From positions 1 through 39,059 of the forward strand of contig DASYGT010000059.1 in NCBI GenBank assembly GCA_035999365.1: DNA of 39,059 bases, given 5' to 3'. This DNA comes from DASYGT01 sp035999365 (GTDB taxonomy: Bacteria; Actinomycetota; Actinomycetes; Mycobacteriales; Jatrophihabitantaceae). The notes below the pieces were generated by a model. The model made no database searches. It was not told where the DNA came from and saw only the letters and a program-made list of their open reading frames with translations. The translations under genes were made by a program, and so were the position numbers. Positions 25,053-33,459 of the stretch are shown here, piece after piece (within the stretch, counting starts at the first letter, position 1; the number at the start of each line of letters is the position of its first letter).

Positions 25053-28048
25053 GGGCCCGATCGTGCCATGCGCCGACTTTCGGTGATCATCGCAGCGGTC
25101 TGCTTGCGCGGTGCCCGTTTCGCAGCTGCCGGTTTCGCAGCTGCCGGTTTCGCGGCCACCGATTTCGTGGCCGCCCGTTTCGTTGCGCTCGGTTTCGCGG
25201 CGGGCGCGGAGTCCAGCACGTGTCGCAGGAACGTCGCGGTGTGCGACGCGTCGATGTGAGCGATCTGCTCCGGCGTCCCCTCGGCCACGACGCATCCACC
25301 GCCGGAGCCCCCCTCGGGCCCCATGTCGACGATCCAGTCGGCCGTCTTGATGACGTCGAGATTGTGCTCGATGACGATCACGGTGTTGCCCTTGTCGACC
25401 AGCGAATGCAGTACGCCGAGCAGTTTCGAGACATCCTCGAAATGCAAGCCGGTCGTCGGTTCGTCGAGGACGTAGATGGTGCGCCCCGTCGAGCGCTTCT
25501 GCAGCTCGGAGGCCAGCTTGACCCGCTGCGCCTCGCCGCCCGAGAGGGTCGGAGCCGGCTGACCGAGGCGGACGTACCCGAGACCGACGTCGACGAGCGT
25601 GTCGAGGTGCCGGGCGATCCGCGAGATCGGCTTGAAGAACTCGGCGGCTTCCTCGATGGGCATCTCGAGGATCTCGCTGATCGTCTTGCCCTTGTAGTGC
25701 ACTTCGAGCGTCTCCCGGTTGTACCGGGCGCCCTTGCACACCTCGCACGGGACGTAGACGTCCGGCAGGAAGTTCATCTCGATCTTGATCGTGCCGTCGC
25801 CCGCACAGTTCTCGCAGCGGCCGCCCTTGACATTGAAGGAGAACCGGCCCTGCTGGTACCCGCGGATCTTCGCCTCGGTGGTCTCGCTGAACAGCTTGCG
25901 GATGTGGTCGAACACGCCGGTGTACGTGGCCGGGTTCGAGCGCGGCGTGCGGCCGATCGGCGACTGATCGACTCCCACGACCTTGTCGAGCTGTTCGACG
26001 CCGCGCACCCGCTTGTGCCGGCCCGGTGGCAGCTTCGCACCATTGATCTTGTTGGCCAGCGAGGCGTACAGGATGTCGTTGACCAGGGTGGACTTTCCTG
26101 AGCCGCTGACGCCCGTCACCGCGACGAAGCACCCGAGCGGGAAGGCGACGTCGACATTGCGCAGGTTGTGCTCGCGGGCGCCCTCGACCGTGATCTCGCG
26201 GCCGGTCTGTCGCGGGCGGCGCACCATCGGCACCGGTATCGAGGCGCGGCCGGAGAGGTAGGCGCCCGTGATCGAATCCGGCGCGGCAAGCAGATCCTCG
26301 ACGGTGCCGCTGACCACGATGCTTCCGCCGTGCTCACCCGCCCGCGGCCCGATGTCGACGACCCAGTCCGCGGCGCGGATGGTGTCCTCGTCGTGCTCGA
26401 CGACGATCAGGGTGTTACCGAGGCGCTTCAGGCGGACGAGGGTCTCGATGAGCCGGTGGTTGTCGCGCTGGTGCAGCCCGATGGAGGGCTCGTCCAACAC
26501 GTACAGCACCCCGACGAGGCCGGAGCCGATCTGGGTCGCCAGGCGAATGCGCTGCGCCTCGCCGCCCGCGAGGGTCGCCGCCGCACGATCGAGCGACAGG
26601 TAATGCAGCCCGACGTCGACGAGGAATCCGAGGCGGGCATGGATCTCTTTCAGCACCCGCTCGCCGATGAGGGCGTCACGCTCGGTGAGGCTGAGCATCA
26701 GCAGGGCCTGGGCGGCGTCGCCGATGGACAGCGCGGACAGCTCGGCGATGTTCATTCCGTTGACCGTGACGGCGAGAATTTCAGGCTTGAGGCGGGTGCC
26801 CGCGCACGTCGGGCACGGCACCTCGCGCATGAAGCCCTCGTACTTCTCCCGTGAGTAGTCGCTCTCGGTCTCGGCGTAACGCCGCTCGATCCACGACACG
26901 ACGCCTTCGTAGTCGGCGTAGTACGAGCGATCGCGGCCGTAGCGGTTGCGATAGCTGACGTGCACCTGCTCGCCCGTGCCGTGCAGCACGGCCTTCTGTG
27001 CCCGCGCCGACAGCTTCTCCCACGGCGTGTCCAGATCGAAGCCCGCTGCGTCGGCGACGCCCTGCAGCAGGCGCAGGAAGTACTCGCTTGTCTGACCCGT
27101 CGCCCAGGGCGCGATCGCGCCCTCGGCAAGCGACCGCTCGGGATCCGGTACGACGAGTTCGGCGTCGACCTCCTTGCGCGTGCCGAGGCCCGTGCACTCA
27201 GGGCAGGCACCGAAGGGCGAGTTGAAGGAGAACGAGCGGGGCTCGAGCTCGTCGATCGCGAGGGGGTGATCGTTCGGGCAGGCCAGGCGCTCGGAGTAGC
27301 GGCGCTCGCGGTGCGGATCGTCTTCGGGGAGATCGGCGAAGTCGAGGATCACCAGGCCGCCGGCCAGGCCGAGCGCCGTCTCGACGGAGTCGGTGATCCG
27401 TTGTTTGCTCGAGGGTTTCGCGCTGAGCCGGTCGACCACGGCCTCGATCGTGTGCTTCTCCTGCTTCTTGAGCTTCGGCGGATCGGTCAGCGAGTGGACG
27501 ACCCCGTCGACGCGGACGCGCGCGAAACCCTTCACCTGCAGATCGGCGAACAGGTCGACGTACTCGCCCTTGCGTTCACGGATCACCGGCGCGAGCACCT
27601 GGAAGCGGGTGCCCTCGGGCATCTCGAGGATGCGGTCGACGATCTGCTGCGGCGTCTGCTTGGTGATCGGCTCGCCGCAGATCGGGCAGTGCGGCTTGCC
27701 GATCCGCGCGAACAGCAGGCGCAGGTAGTCGTAGACCTCGGTGATCGTGCCCACAGTCGATCGCGGGTTGCGCGAGGTCGACTTCTGATCGATGGAGACG
27801 GCCGGCGACAGTCCCTCGATGAAGTCGACGTCGGGCTTGTCCATCTGCCCAAGGAACTGCCGGGCGTACGCGGACAGCGACTCGACGTAGCGGCGCTGAC
27901 CCTCGGCGAAGATCGTGTCGAACGCCAGGCTGGATTTGCCCGATCCGGACAGCCCGGTGAAGACGATCATCGCGTCGCGGGGCAGGTCGAGATTGACGTC
28001 CTTGAGGTTGTGCTCGCGGGCGCCACGGACGATCAGACGGTCGTTCAC
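25049..28048 (-). CDS. uvrA: UvrABC system protein A (excinuclease ATPase)
   Basis: A 999-residue DNA-damage sensor of nucleotide excision repair with two ABC ATPase modules. Module 1 has Walker A GLSGSGKSS near residue 32, followed by the UvrB-binding and insertion domains; zinc clusters include CPTCAGTRLKPEIL. Module 2 has Walker A GVSGSGKST, the zinc motif CENCAGDG with CEVCKG, the signature LSGGEAQRVKLASEL and Walker B YVLDEPTTGLH. After the normal C-terminus (HTATFLRHVL) comes a Lys/Ala/Pro-rich tail of about 54 residues encoded partly by 15-base repeats. GTG 28048 is chosen from the family start (NDRLIVRGAREHNLKDVNL). I see no LexA-like box upstream. Confidence 0.96.
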   Translation of the reverse strand: MNDRLIVRGAREHNLKDVNLDLPRDAMIVFTGLSGSGKSSLAFDTIFAEGQRRYVESLSAYARQFLGQMDKPDVDFIEGLSPAVSIDQKSTSRNPRSTVGTITEVYDYLRLLFARIGKPHCPICGEPITKQTPQQIVDRILEMPEGTRFQVLAPVIRERKGEYVDLFADLQVKGFARVRVDGVVHSLTDPPKLKKQEKHTIEAVVDRLSAKPSSKQRITDSVETALGLAGGLVILDFADLPEDDPHRERRYSERLACPNDHPLAIDELEPRSFSFNSPFGACPECTGLGTRKEVDAELVVPDPERSLAEGAIAPWATGQTSEYFLRLLQGVADAAGFDLDTPWEKLSARAQKAVLHGTGEQVHVSYRNRYGRDRSYYADYEGVVSWIERRYAETESDYSREKYEGFMREVPCPTCAGTRLKPEILAVTVNGMNIAELSALSIGDAAQALLMLSLTERDALIGERVLKEIHARLGFLVDVGLHYLSLDRAAATLAGGEAQRIRLATQIGSGLVGVLYVLDEPSIGLHQRDNHRLIETLVRLKRLGNTLIVVEHDEDTIRAADWVVDIGPRAGEHGGSIVVSGTVEDLLAAPDSITGAYLSGRASIPVPMVRRPRQTGREITVEGAREHNLRNVDVAFPLGCFVAVTGVSGSGKSTLVNDILYASLANKINGAKLPPGRHKRVRGVEQLDKVVGVDQSPIGRTPRSNPATYTGVFDHIRKLFSETTEAKIRGYQQGRFSFNVKGGRCENCAGDGTIKIEMNFLPDVYVPCEVCKGARYNRETLEVHYKGKTISEILEMPIEEAAEFFKPISRIARHLDTLVDVGLGYVRLGQPAPTLSGGEAQRVKLASELQKRSTGRTIYVLDEPTTGLHFEDVSKLLGVLHSLVDKGNTVIVIEHNLDVIKTADWIVDMGPEGGSGGGCVVAEGTPEQIAHIDASHTATFLRHVLDSAPAAKPSATKRAATKSVAAKPAAAKPAAAKRAPRKQTAAMITESRRMARSGP
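25113..25202. repeat. Six imperfect 15-base tandem units inside uvrA
   Basis: Units of the type GCCGGTTTCGCAGCT at 25113, 25128, 25143, 25158, 25173 and 25188. The second and third are nearly identical to the first. Read on the minus strand they encode AAAKP-like pentapeptides, so the UvrA tail has grown by repeat expansion. Confidence 0.75.
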
Positions 28049-28073
28049 AGGCTGAGGACTGCTCTTCCGATGA

Positions 28074-28110
28074 GGCGGGTCGGGGACTCCCCCGAGAGTA
28101 CGGACCCGCC
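28074..28110. repeat. Inverted repeat between doc and uvrA
   Basis: GGCGGGTC at 28074-28081 pairs with GACCCGCC at 28103-28110, with a 21-base loop holding GGGG-ACT-CCCC. It lies in the 80-base gap after doc and before the uvrA start. There is no T tract; it could be an attenuator, a weak terminator or an operator. Confidence 0.5.
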
Positions 28111-28128
28111 CCGACAACGTCGTCCCGG

Positions 28129-28509
28129 CTACGGCCTTCGGGGCCGTACCCATTGCTCCAGGCGATGCGCGACTTCGGATACATCCAGTTCGCCCGTCGC
28201 GACCGCGATCACCAGGTCGTACGCCGGATCCTCGGGCGCGTCGAGCAGGTAGCCGTTGGCGTAGTAGAAGGCACCGGCGGCCACCCACGAGACCCTCTTG
28301 TTGCCGTCGATGAACGCGTGGTTGCGAGCCAGCGAGTGGAGCAACGCGGCCGCCTTCGAATGAAGATCGGGATACGCGTCCTCGCCGAAGACCGTCGTCT
28401 GTGGGCGGCCAACGGCGGATTCGATCAGGCCGATGTCGCGCGGGGTCGGTTCGCCCAGTCTCGCCGCCAGGTAGAGCACGTCCTCCAGGCCGAGATACCG
28501 GGTGCTCAC
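28129..28509 (-). CDS. doc: Doc (death-on-curing) family toxin
   Basis: A 126-residue Fic/Doc-fold protein. The catalytic loop is HAFIDGNKRVS, matching the Doc form HxFx[DN]xNKR. Phage P1 Doc inactivates elongation factor Tu by phosphorylation. The N-terminus (RYLGLEDVLYLAARLG) and the ESAVGRPQTTVFGEDAYPDLHSKAA segment (in parts) follow the family. GTG 28509 overlaps the antitoxin stop (GTGA). All core residues are present, so it is probably active. The partner is a ribbon-helix-helix protein rather than Phd. Confidence 0.9.
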   Translation of the reverse strand: MSTRYLGLEDVLYLAARLGEPTPRDIGLIESAVGRPQTTVFGEDAYPDLHSKAAALLHSLARNHAFIDGNKRVSWVAAGAFYYANGYLLDAPEDPAYDLVIAVATGELDVSEVAHRLEQWVRPRRP

Positions 28510-28709
28510 TTCGACAGACGGTCGAGCAAACCGGCATATCGATCGAGTGCGAAGTCCGCCCAGTCACGCACGTCCGCGGCTGTGGACAACCGCTCGGCCT
28601 GCGCCTCGATCGCGCGAATGACGGCTTCCTGCTTGCTGATGTGCTGGGACTCCGCGAGCAGCTCGAGCGCGCGATCCTGTTCTTCGGTGAGGCGCAAGGT
28701 CATGGCCAC
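28506..28709 (-). CDS. CopG-type ribbon-helix-helix antitoxin partner of Doc
   Basis: A 67-residue protein. The N-terminal part MAMTLRLTEEQDRALELLAE followed by HISKQEAVIRAIEA is a ribbon-helix-helix DNA-binding domain. The C-terminal region (about 40-67, DVRDWADFALDRYAGLLDRL) is the likely Doc-binding segment. GTG 28709 is preferred because TACCGT lies six bases upstream and there is no ribosome-binding site; ATG 28703 is possible. A palindromic operator covers the promoter. Confidence 0.82.
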   Translation of the reverse strand: MAMTLRLTEEQDRALELLAESQHISKQEAVIRAIEAQAERLSTAADVRDWADFALDRYAGLLDRLSK

Positions 28710-28715
28710 GAGGAC

Positions 28716-28734
28716 ACGGTATCACGGTGATACC
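28716..28734 (-). promoter_or_regulatory. Operator and -10 box of the CopG-Doc pair
   Basis: A perfect palindrome, GGTATCAC-G-GTGATACC at 28718-28734, overlaps the minus-strand -10 box TACCGT at 28716-28721, six bases before GTG 28709. This is an expected arrangement for autorepression by the antitoxin. Confidence 0.75.
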
Positions 28735-28755
28735 AGCTCGTCGTTTTCCACAGCG

Positions 28756-29439
28756 CTAGAGGCGCCAGTCGACGGGCTCGGCTCCTGCAGCCACCAGTGC
28801 CGCATTGGCCCGGCTGAAGGGGCACGAGCCGAAGAAGCCACGGTCGGCCGACATCGGGCTCGGATGGGCGGATTCGATACAGGTGGTGGCGCCCAGCATC
28901 GGCCGGAGCGTCTGCGCGTCGCGACCCCAGAGCACCGCTACCAACGGCGTACCCCGAGCTACCAGCGCGCGGATCGCCTGGTCGGTGACGATCTCCCATC
29001 CCTTGCCCCGGTGCGATGCGGGAGCGCCCGGCGCGACGGTGAGCACCCGGTTGAGCAGGAGCACGCCGTGCGCGGCCCACGGTGTGAGGTCGCCGTGCTC
29101 GGGCGGCTCGATGCCGAGATCGGTGCGCAACTCGCGGTAGATGTTCTGCAGGCTGCGCGGGATGGGCCGCACGTCCCGCTCGACGGCGAATGACAACCCG
29201 ATCGGATGCCCTGGTGTGGGGTACGGGTCCTGGCCGACGATGAGCACCCGGACGTCGGCGAAGGGCTGCGTGAACGCCCGCAGCACGTTCGGCCCGGCCG
29301 GCAGGTACCGGCGCCCGGCCTCGATCTCAGCGCGCAGGAAGTCCCCCATCGCCGATACCTGACCGGCCACCGGCTCCAGGGCCGATGCCCACCCCGGCTC
29401 GACGAGATCGGCGAGTGGCTTAGGCGGCATCGCCGGCAT
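28756..29439 (-). CDS. ung: Uracil-DNA glycosylase (family 1)
   Basis: A 227-residue repair enzyme removing uracil from DNA. The catalytic water-activating motif is VLIVGQDPYPTPGHPIGLSF, with the Asp in GQDPYP. The DNA-intercalation motif near the end is ESAHPSPMSADRGFFGS, with the His of HPSP. ATG 29439 (MPAMPPKPLADLVEPGW) overlaps the 3' end of proS by 20 bases; ATG 29430 is an alternative. Translational coupling with proS is likely. Confidence 0.94.
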   Translation of the reverse strand: MPAMPPKPLADLVEPGWASALEPVAGQVSAMGDFLRAEIEAGRRYLPAGPNVLRAFTQPFADVRVLIVGQDPYPTPGHPIGLSFAVERDVRPIPRSLQNIYRELRTDLGIEPPEHGDLTPWAAHGVLLLNRVLTVAPGAPASHRGKGWEIVTDQAIRALVARGTPLVAVLWGRDAQTLRPMLGATTCIESAHPSPMSADRGFFGSCPFSRANAALVAAGAEPVDWRL

Positions 29440-31183
29440 CACGAACGGCCCGAACCACAGCGTCGGCCGCCGCGTCGACGGGGACGTCCTGACGCTCGTC
29501 ACTGCGTCGATCCCGCACCTCGATCGTGCCGTCGGCCAGTCCCTTCCCGACGATCACGATCGTCGGGACCCCGAGCAGTTCGGCGTCCTTGAACTTGACG
29601 CCGGGTGAGACACCGCGGCGGTCGTCGAACATCACCTGCAAGCCTCGCCCGCTCAGATCAGCGGCGAGCCGTTCGGCCGCCTCGAAGGGGGCCTCGTCCT
29701 TGCCGGTCGCGACGATGTGTACGTCCGCCGGGGCGACAGCACGTGGCCAGCACAGCCCCTTCTCGTCGTGGGTCTGCTCGGCGAGTGCCGCGACGGCACG
29801 CGTGATGCCCACGCCATACGAACCCATCGTTATGGTCACGGGCTTACCGTCCGGTCCGAGGGCATCGAGGCCGAATGCCTGTGCGTACTTGCGCCCCAAC
29901 TGGAAGACGTGTCCGAGTTCGATGCCGCGGGCGATCTTCAGCGGGCCGCCGCACTGTGCACACCTGTCGCCGTCGCGGATCTCGACGGCGCCGATCTCGC
30001 CGTCGGGGGTGAAGTCGCGGCCGCGCACGACGTTGGCCGCGTGCGTGCCCTCGGCGTTCGCGCCGGTTACCCAGGCACTGCCCTCGACGACCAGCGGGTC
30101 GACGAGGTAGCGGATTTTCAGTTCGGACAGCAGCTGGGGGCCGATATAGCCCTTCACCAGCCGCGGCGTCGCGGCCAGATCCGCGGGCTCGGCCTGCACC
30201 ACCTCGACCGGTTCGAGCTGGCCGCCGAGCCGCTTCAGGTCCACCTCCCGGTCGCCGGGAACACCGACGACGAGCAGCTCCCACTCGGTCGCGCTGGGTG
30301 CGCGCGTCTTGAGGACGACGTTCTTGAGCGTGTCCGCCGCTGTGAAGGTGCGGCCGAGATCCAGCTCGTTGAGCCGGGCCACCAGGGTGTCGATGGTGGG
30401 GGTGTCCGGCGTGTCGAGCAGCTGCTCGGGTGGTTGCCCGGTCGGGTCCTGCGGCTGCGGCGCCGCGATCAGCACCGCCTCGGTGTTGGCCGCGTAGTCG
30501 CAGTTCGTGCACTGGACGAACGTGTCCTCGCCCGCTGGCGTCGGTGCGAGGAATTCTTCCGAGGCCGAGCCACCCATTGCGCCGGAGACGGCGAACACGA
30601 TCCGGTAGTCGAAGCCGAGGCGCGTGAAGATGCGCTCGTATGCATCGCGATGCGCCTGATACGCAACGGCAAGCCCGTCGTCGGACAGATCGAAGGAGTA
30701 CGAGTCCTTCATGATGAACTCGCGACCACGGAGGATCCCGGCGCGCGGCCGGGCCTCGTCGCGGTATTTCGTCTGGATCTGGTACAGCGCGAGTGGATAG
30801 TCCTTGTACGAGGAGTACTCGCCCTTGACCAGCAGAGTGAACAGTTCCTCATGCGTGGGCGCGAGCAGGTAGTCGGCGTCCTTGCGGTCGGCGAGTCGGA
30901 ACAGCAGGTCGCCGTAATCGGACCAGCGGCCGCTGACCTCGAAGACGTCGCGCGGGATCAGGGCCGGGAAGTGCACCTCCTGCGCCCCGATCGAGTGCAT
31001 CTCCTCGCGCACGATCGCCTCGATCTTGCCGAGGACGGCGAGGCCGAGCGGGAGCCACGAGTAGATGCCCGGCGCCACCCGCCTGATGTAGCCGGCGCGG
31101 ACGAGCAGTTTGTGGCTCGGCACCTCGGCGTCGGCGGGGTCGTCGCGGAGCGTGCGGAGGAACAGCGTGGAGAGTCGGAGCAC
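29420..31183 (-). CDS. proS: Prolyl-tRNA synthetase (bacterial type)
   Basis: A 587-residue class II aminoacyl-tRNA synthetase that charges tRNA-Pro. Motifs: the N-terminal VRAGYIRRVAPGIYSWLPLG, APTHEELFTLLVKGE, YQIQTKYRDEARPRAGILRG with the following FIMKDSYSFD, and SYGVGITRAVAALAEQ in motif 3. The large inserted editing domain of bacterial-type ProRS occupies the middle. GTG 31183 has TAGCCT six bases upstream and no Shine-Dalgarno site, suggesting a leaderless message. It is divergent from the RIO kinase gene. Confidence 0.95.
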   Translation of the reverse strand: MLRLSTLFLRTLRDDPADAEVPSHKLLVRAGYIRRVAPGIYSWLPLGLAVLGKIEAIVREEMHSIGAQEVHFPALIPRDVFEVSGRWSDYGDLLFRLADRKDADYLLAPTHEELFTLLVKGEYSSYKDYPLALYQIQTKYRDEARPRAGILRGREFIMKDSYSFDLSDDGLAVAYQAHRDAYERIFTRLGFDYRIVFAVSGAMGGSASEEFLAPTPAGEDTFVQCTNCDYAANTEAVLIAAPQPQDPTGQPPEQLLDTPDTPTIDTLVARLNELDLGRTFTAADTLKNVVLKTRAPSATEWELLVVGVPGDREVDLKRLGGQLEPVEVVQAEPADLAATPRLVKGYIGPQLLSELKIRYLVDPLVVEGSAWVTGANAEGTHAANVVRGRDFTPDGEIGAVEIRDGDRCAQCGGPLKIARGIELGHVFQLGRKYAQAFGLDALGPDGKPVTITMGSYGVGITRAVAALAEQTHDEKGLCWPRAVAPADVHIVATGKDEAPFEAAERLAADLSGRGLQVMFDDRRGVSPGVKFKDAELLGVPTIVIVGKGLADGTIEVRDRRSDERQDVPVDAAADAVVRAVRDAGDAA

Positions 31184-31189
31184 GCCGCA

Positions 31190-31195
31190 AGGCTA
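31190..31195 (-). promoter_or_regulatory. -10 box of a leaderless proS transcript
   Basis: Minus-strand TAGCCT is six bases before GTG 31183, with no ribosome-binding site between. Confidence 0.5.
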
Positions 31196-31251
31196 TCCAG
31201 CGGCAAAACCGGTTGCGTGCGCATCGGCACCCGAGCCACGCTGAGTCCCTG

Positions 31252-32061
31252 ATGCCATACCCGTCCGACCTGTGTGAAGAAGCCCCTTTCGACGAGCCCG
31301 CGTACTCCAGCTGGGACGTCGCGATGCACGGCCCCGATCCCATCCCCGACTGGGTCGTCACCGACCTCAACGCTATCGACACCGATCTCGGCATCCTCAA
31401 GACCGGCAAGGAGGCCGACGTCCACTTGATCTCGCGCGCCCTACCCGGTGGCGCGGACTGCCTGCTCGCGGCCAAGCGGTACCGGACTGCCGATCACCGG
31501 ATGTTCCACCGCGACGCCGCCTACCAGGAGGGCCGCTCGACCCGCCGTACCCGCGACGTTCGCGCCATGGAGGGCCGTACCGGCTACGGCAAGCTGTTGC
31601 TCGCCGGTCACTGGACCTTCGCCGAGTTCGACGCCCTCGATCGGATGTGGCGGGCCGGTGCGCCCGTGCCGTACCCGGTGCAGTGTCTCGACACCGAGCT
31701 GATGCTCGAGTTCGTCGGCGAGCCCGACGGAACGGCCGCGCCCCGCCTCGCGCAGTGCCGCCCGGATCGTGGCGAACTCGCGGATCTGTTCACACAATGC
31801 GTCGACGCCATGCGGGTCCTCGCTCGCGAGGGTTACGCCCACGGCGACCTCTCGGCGTACAACCTCCTGGTCCATCGCGGCCGCCTGATCATGATCGACA
31901 TGCCGCAGATCGTCGATGTCGTCGCGAATCCCCAAGGGCCTGAATTCCTGCGCCGTGACTGCGAGAACGTCTGCACGTGGTTCGGGCGTCGCGGGCTGCC
32001 CGGTGCCGACGTCGAGTTGCTGTTCGGCGATCTCGTCGCCGAGGCACTGAGCAGGTCGTGA
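31252..32061 (+). CDS. RIO-family atypical serine protein kinase
   Basis: A 269-residue RIO1-like kinase. The flexible P-loop is LKTGKEADVHL (49-59), the ATP-contact lysine is K75 in AAKRYR, the catalytic loop is HGDLSAYNLLV (D199, N204), and the metal Asp is D216 in MIDMPQIVD. Bacterial RIO kinases are poorly characterised; archaeal and eukaryotic members act in ribosome maturation. The start is uncertain: ATG 31252 fits the family, while GTG 31213 would add 13 residues. Neither has a clear ribosome-binding site. Confidence 0.87.
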   Translation: MPYPSDLCEEAPFDEPAYSSWDVAMHGPDPIPDWVVTDLNAIDTDLGILKTGKEADVHLISRALPGGADCLLAAKRYRTADHRMFHRDAAYQEGRSTRRTRDVRAMEGRTGYGKLLLAGHWTFAEFDALDRMWRAGAPVPYPVQCLDTELMLEFVGEPDGTAAPRLAQCRPDRGELADLFTQCVDAMRVLAREGYAHGDLSAYNLLVHRGRLIMIDMPQIVDVVANPQGPEFLRRDCENVCTWFGRRGLPGADVELLFGDLVAEALSRS

Positions 32062-32069
32062 TCACCGGC

Positions 32070-32075
32070 TACCGT
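32070..32075 (+). promoter_or_regulatory. -10 box of a leaderless mycothione reductase transcript
   Basis: TACCGT lies seven bases before GTG 32083. No Shine-Dalgarno sequence is present in the 21-base gap after the RIO kinase gene. Confidence 0.42.
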
Positions 32076-32082
32076 TCTCCAG

Positions 32083-33450
32083 GTGCCTCACTTCGATCTC
32101 GCCGTCATTGGCAGCGGCTCCGGCAACACGATCGCCACCAAGGACTTCCGTGACTGGTCGGTGGCGATCATCGAGGACTCGACCTTCGGCGGCACCTGCC
32201 TGAACGTGGGGTGCATCCCGACCAAGATGTACGTATACCCGGCCGACCTGGCCCAGGCCGTGCGTGACGGCCAGCGGCTCGGCATCGATGCGCACGTGGA
32301 CGCGGTGCGGTGGGCTGACATGCGTGATCGCATCTTCGGCCGCATCGATGCCATCTCCGCCGGCGGTCGGGAGTACCGACGGTCTGGGAACGCGAACGTC
32401 ACGCTCTATGAAGCCCACGCGGTGTTCACCGATGCGCACACCCTCGAGCTCTCCTCGGGCGAGACGATCACAGCCGACGACATCGTGATCGCCACGGGAT
32501 CGCGGCCGACCATCCCCGCCACCGTGACGGCAGGTGACGTGCCGTACGAGACGTCCGACACGGTCATGCGGATCGACGAGGTGCCGCAGCGCGTCGTGGT
32601 CCTCGGCGGCGGATACATCGCGGCCGAGTTCGCGCACGTGTTCTCTGCGTTCGGGGCGCAGACCACGATCGTCGCGCGCAGCGCGCCGTTGCTGAGACAC
32701 CTCGACCTCGAGATCGCCGAGACCTTCACCGAAGCAGCGAAGGAGCGGTGGGACGTCCGCCTCAACGCGCACGTGAGTTCGATCGAGCGTTGCGGTAGGG
32801 GCGTCCGGGTCGACCTGATCGACGGTTCGGCCATCGAGGCGGACCTGCTGCTCGTGGCCACCGGACGTATCCCGAACACGGACAAGCTGAACCTGGCGGC
32901 GGCCGGTGTCGACGTACACGAAGACGGCCGGATCGTCGTCGACTGCTTCCAGCGCACGACAGCTCCCGGTGTGTGGGCGCTGGGCGACGCGTCCACCCCG
33001 CACCAGCTCAAGCACGTCGCCAACCACGAGGCGCGGACCGTGCAGCACAACCTGAGGCACCCCGACGCGCTGCGGGAGTCCGATCACCGCTTCGTGCCGT
33101 CGGCTGTCTTCACGCACCCGCAGGTGGCCAGTGTGGGAATCACCGAGGAGCAGGCCGAGGCTTCGGGGCTGCGCTACGTGACGGCCGTCCAGGGTTACGG
33201 CAGCACGGCCTACGGCTGGGCGATGGAGGACACCACGAGCCTGTGCAAGCTGATCGCCGATCCGGCGACAGGGCAGCTGCTCGGTGCCCACTTGATCGGT
33301 GAGCAGGCAGCCACACTGATCCAGCCGGTGATCCAGGCGATGAGCTTCGGCCTGGGTGTGCGGGAGATGGCACGCGGGCAGTACTGGATCCACCCCGCCC
33401 TGACCGAGGTCGTCGAGAACGCACTGCTGCACCTGCAACTCGACCAGTAG
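32083..33450 (+). CDS. mtr: Mycothione reductase
   Basis: A 455-residue flavoprotein disulfide reductase that keeps mycothiol reduced using NADPH. The FAD-binding loop is IGSGSGNT (9-16), and the redox-active disulfide is C39/C44 in GGTCLNVGCIPTK. The NADPH-binding GGGYIAAEFAHVF and the second FAD motif VWALGDAS follow, and the C-terminal IHPALTEVVENAL carries the catalytic His-Glu pair. The N-terminus (SGSGNT rather than GGGSAG) and the overall pattern favour mycothione reductase over dihydrolipoamide or mercuric reductase. It lies ten bases from a hydrolase gene. Confidence 0.88.
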   Translation: MPHFDLAVIGSGSGNTIATKDFRDWSVAIIEDSTFGGTCLNVGCIPTKMYVYPADLAQAVRDGQRLGIDAHVDAVRWADMRDRIFGRIDAISAGGREYRRSGNANVTLYEAHAVFTDAHTLELSSGETITADDIVIATGSRPTIPATVTAGDVPYETSDTVMRIDEVPQRVVVLGGGYIAAEFAHVFSAFGAQTTIVARSAPLLRHLDLEIAETFTEAAKERWDVRLNAHVSSIERCGRGVRVDLIDGSAIEADLLLVATGRIPNTDKLNLAAAGVDVHEDGRIVVDCFQRTTAPGVWALGDASTPHQLKHVANHEARTVQHNLRHPDALRESDHRFVPSAVFTHPQVASVGITEEQAEASGLRYVTAVQGYGSTAYGWAMEDTTSLCKLIADPATGQLLGAHLIGEQAATLIQPVIQAMSFGLGVREMARGQYWIHPALTEVVENALLHLQLDQ

Positions 33451-33453
33451 GTT
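33448..33453 (+). promoter_or_regulatory. -10 box formed by the mtr stop codon
   Basis: TAGGTT begins at the TAG stop codon of mtr and ends six bases before ATG 33460. This supports 33460, not GTG 33454, as the start of the following gene. Confidence 0.5.
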
Positions 33454-33459
33454 GTGCCC

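Noticed and set aside
28049..28128. LexA/SOS box upstream of uvrA
   Set aside because: No TCGAAC-N4-GTTCGA-like sequence is present in the gap.
28049..28567. N-terminal extension of uvrA into the doc gene
   Set aside because: It would cover doc in another frame. UvrA homologues start at the NDRLIVRGAREHNL segment, so GTG 28048 is used.
29717..31252. Open frame of 511 codons on the plus strand
   Set aside because: It is antisense to proS, whose class II motifs are intact.
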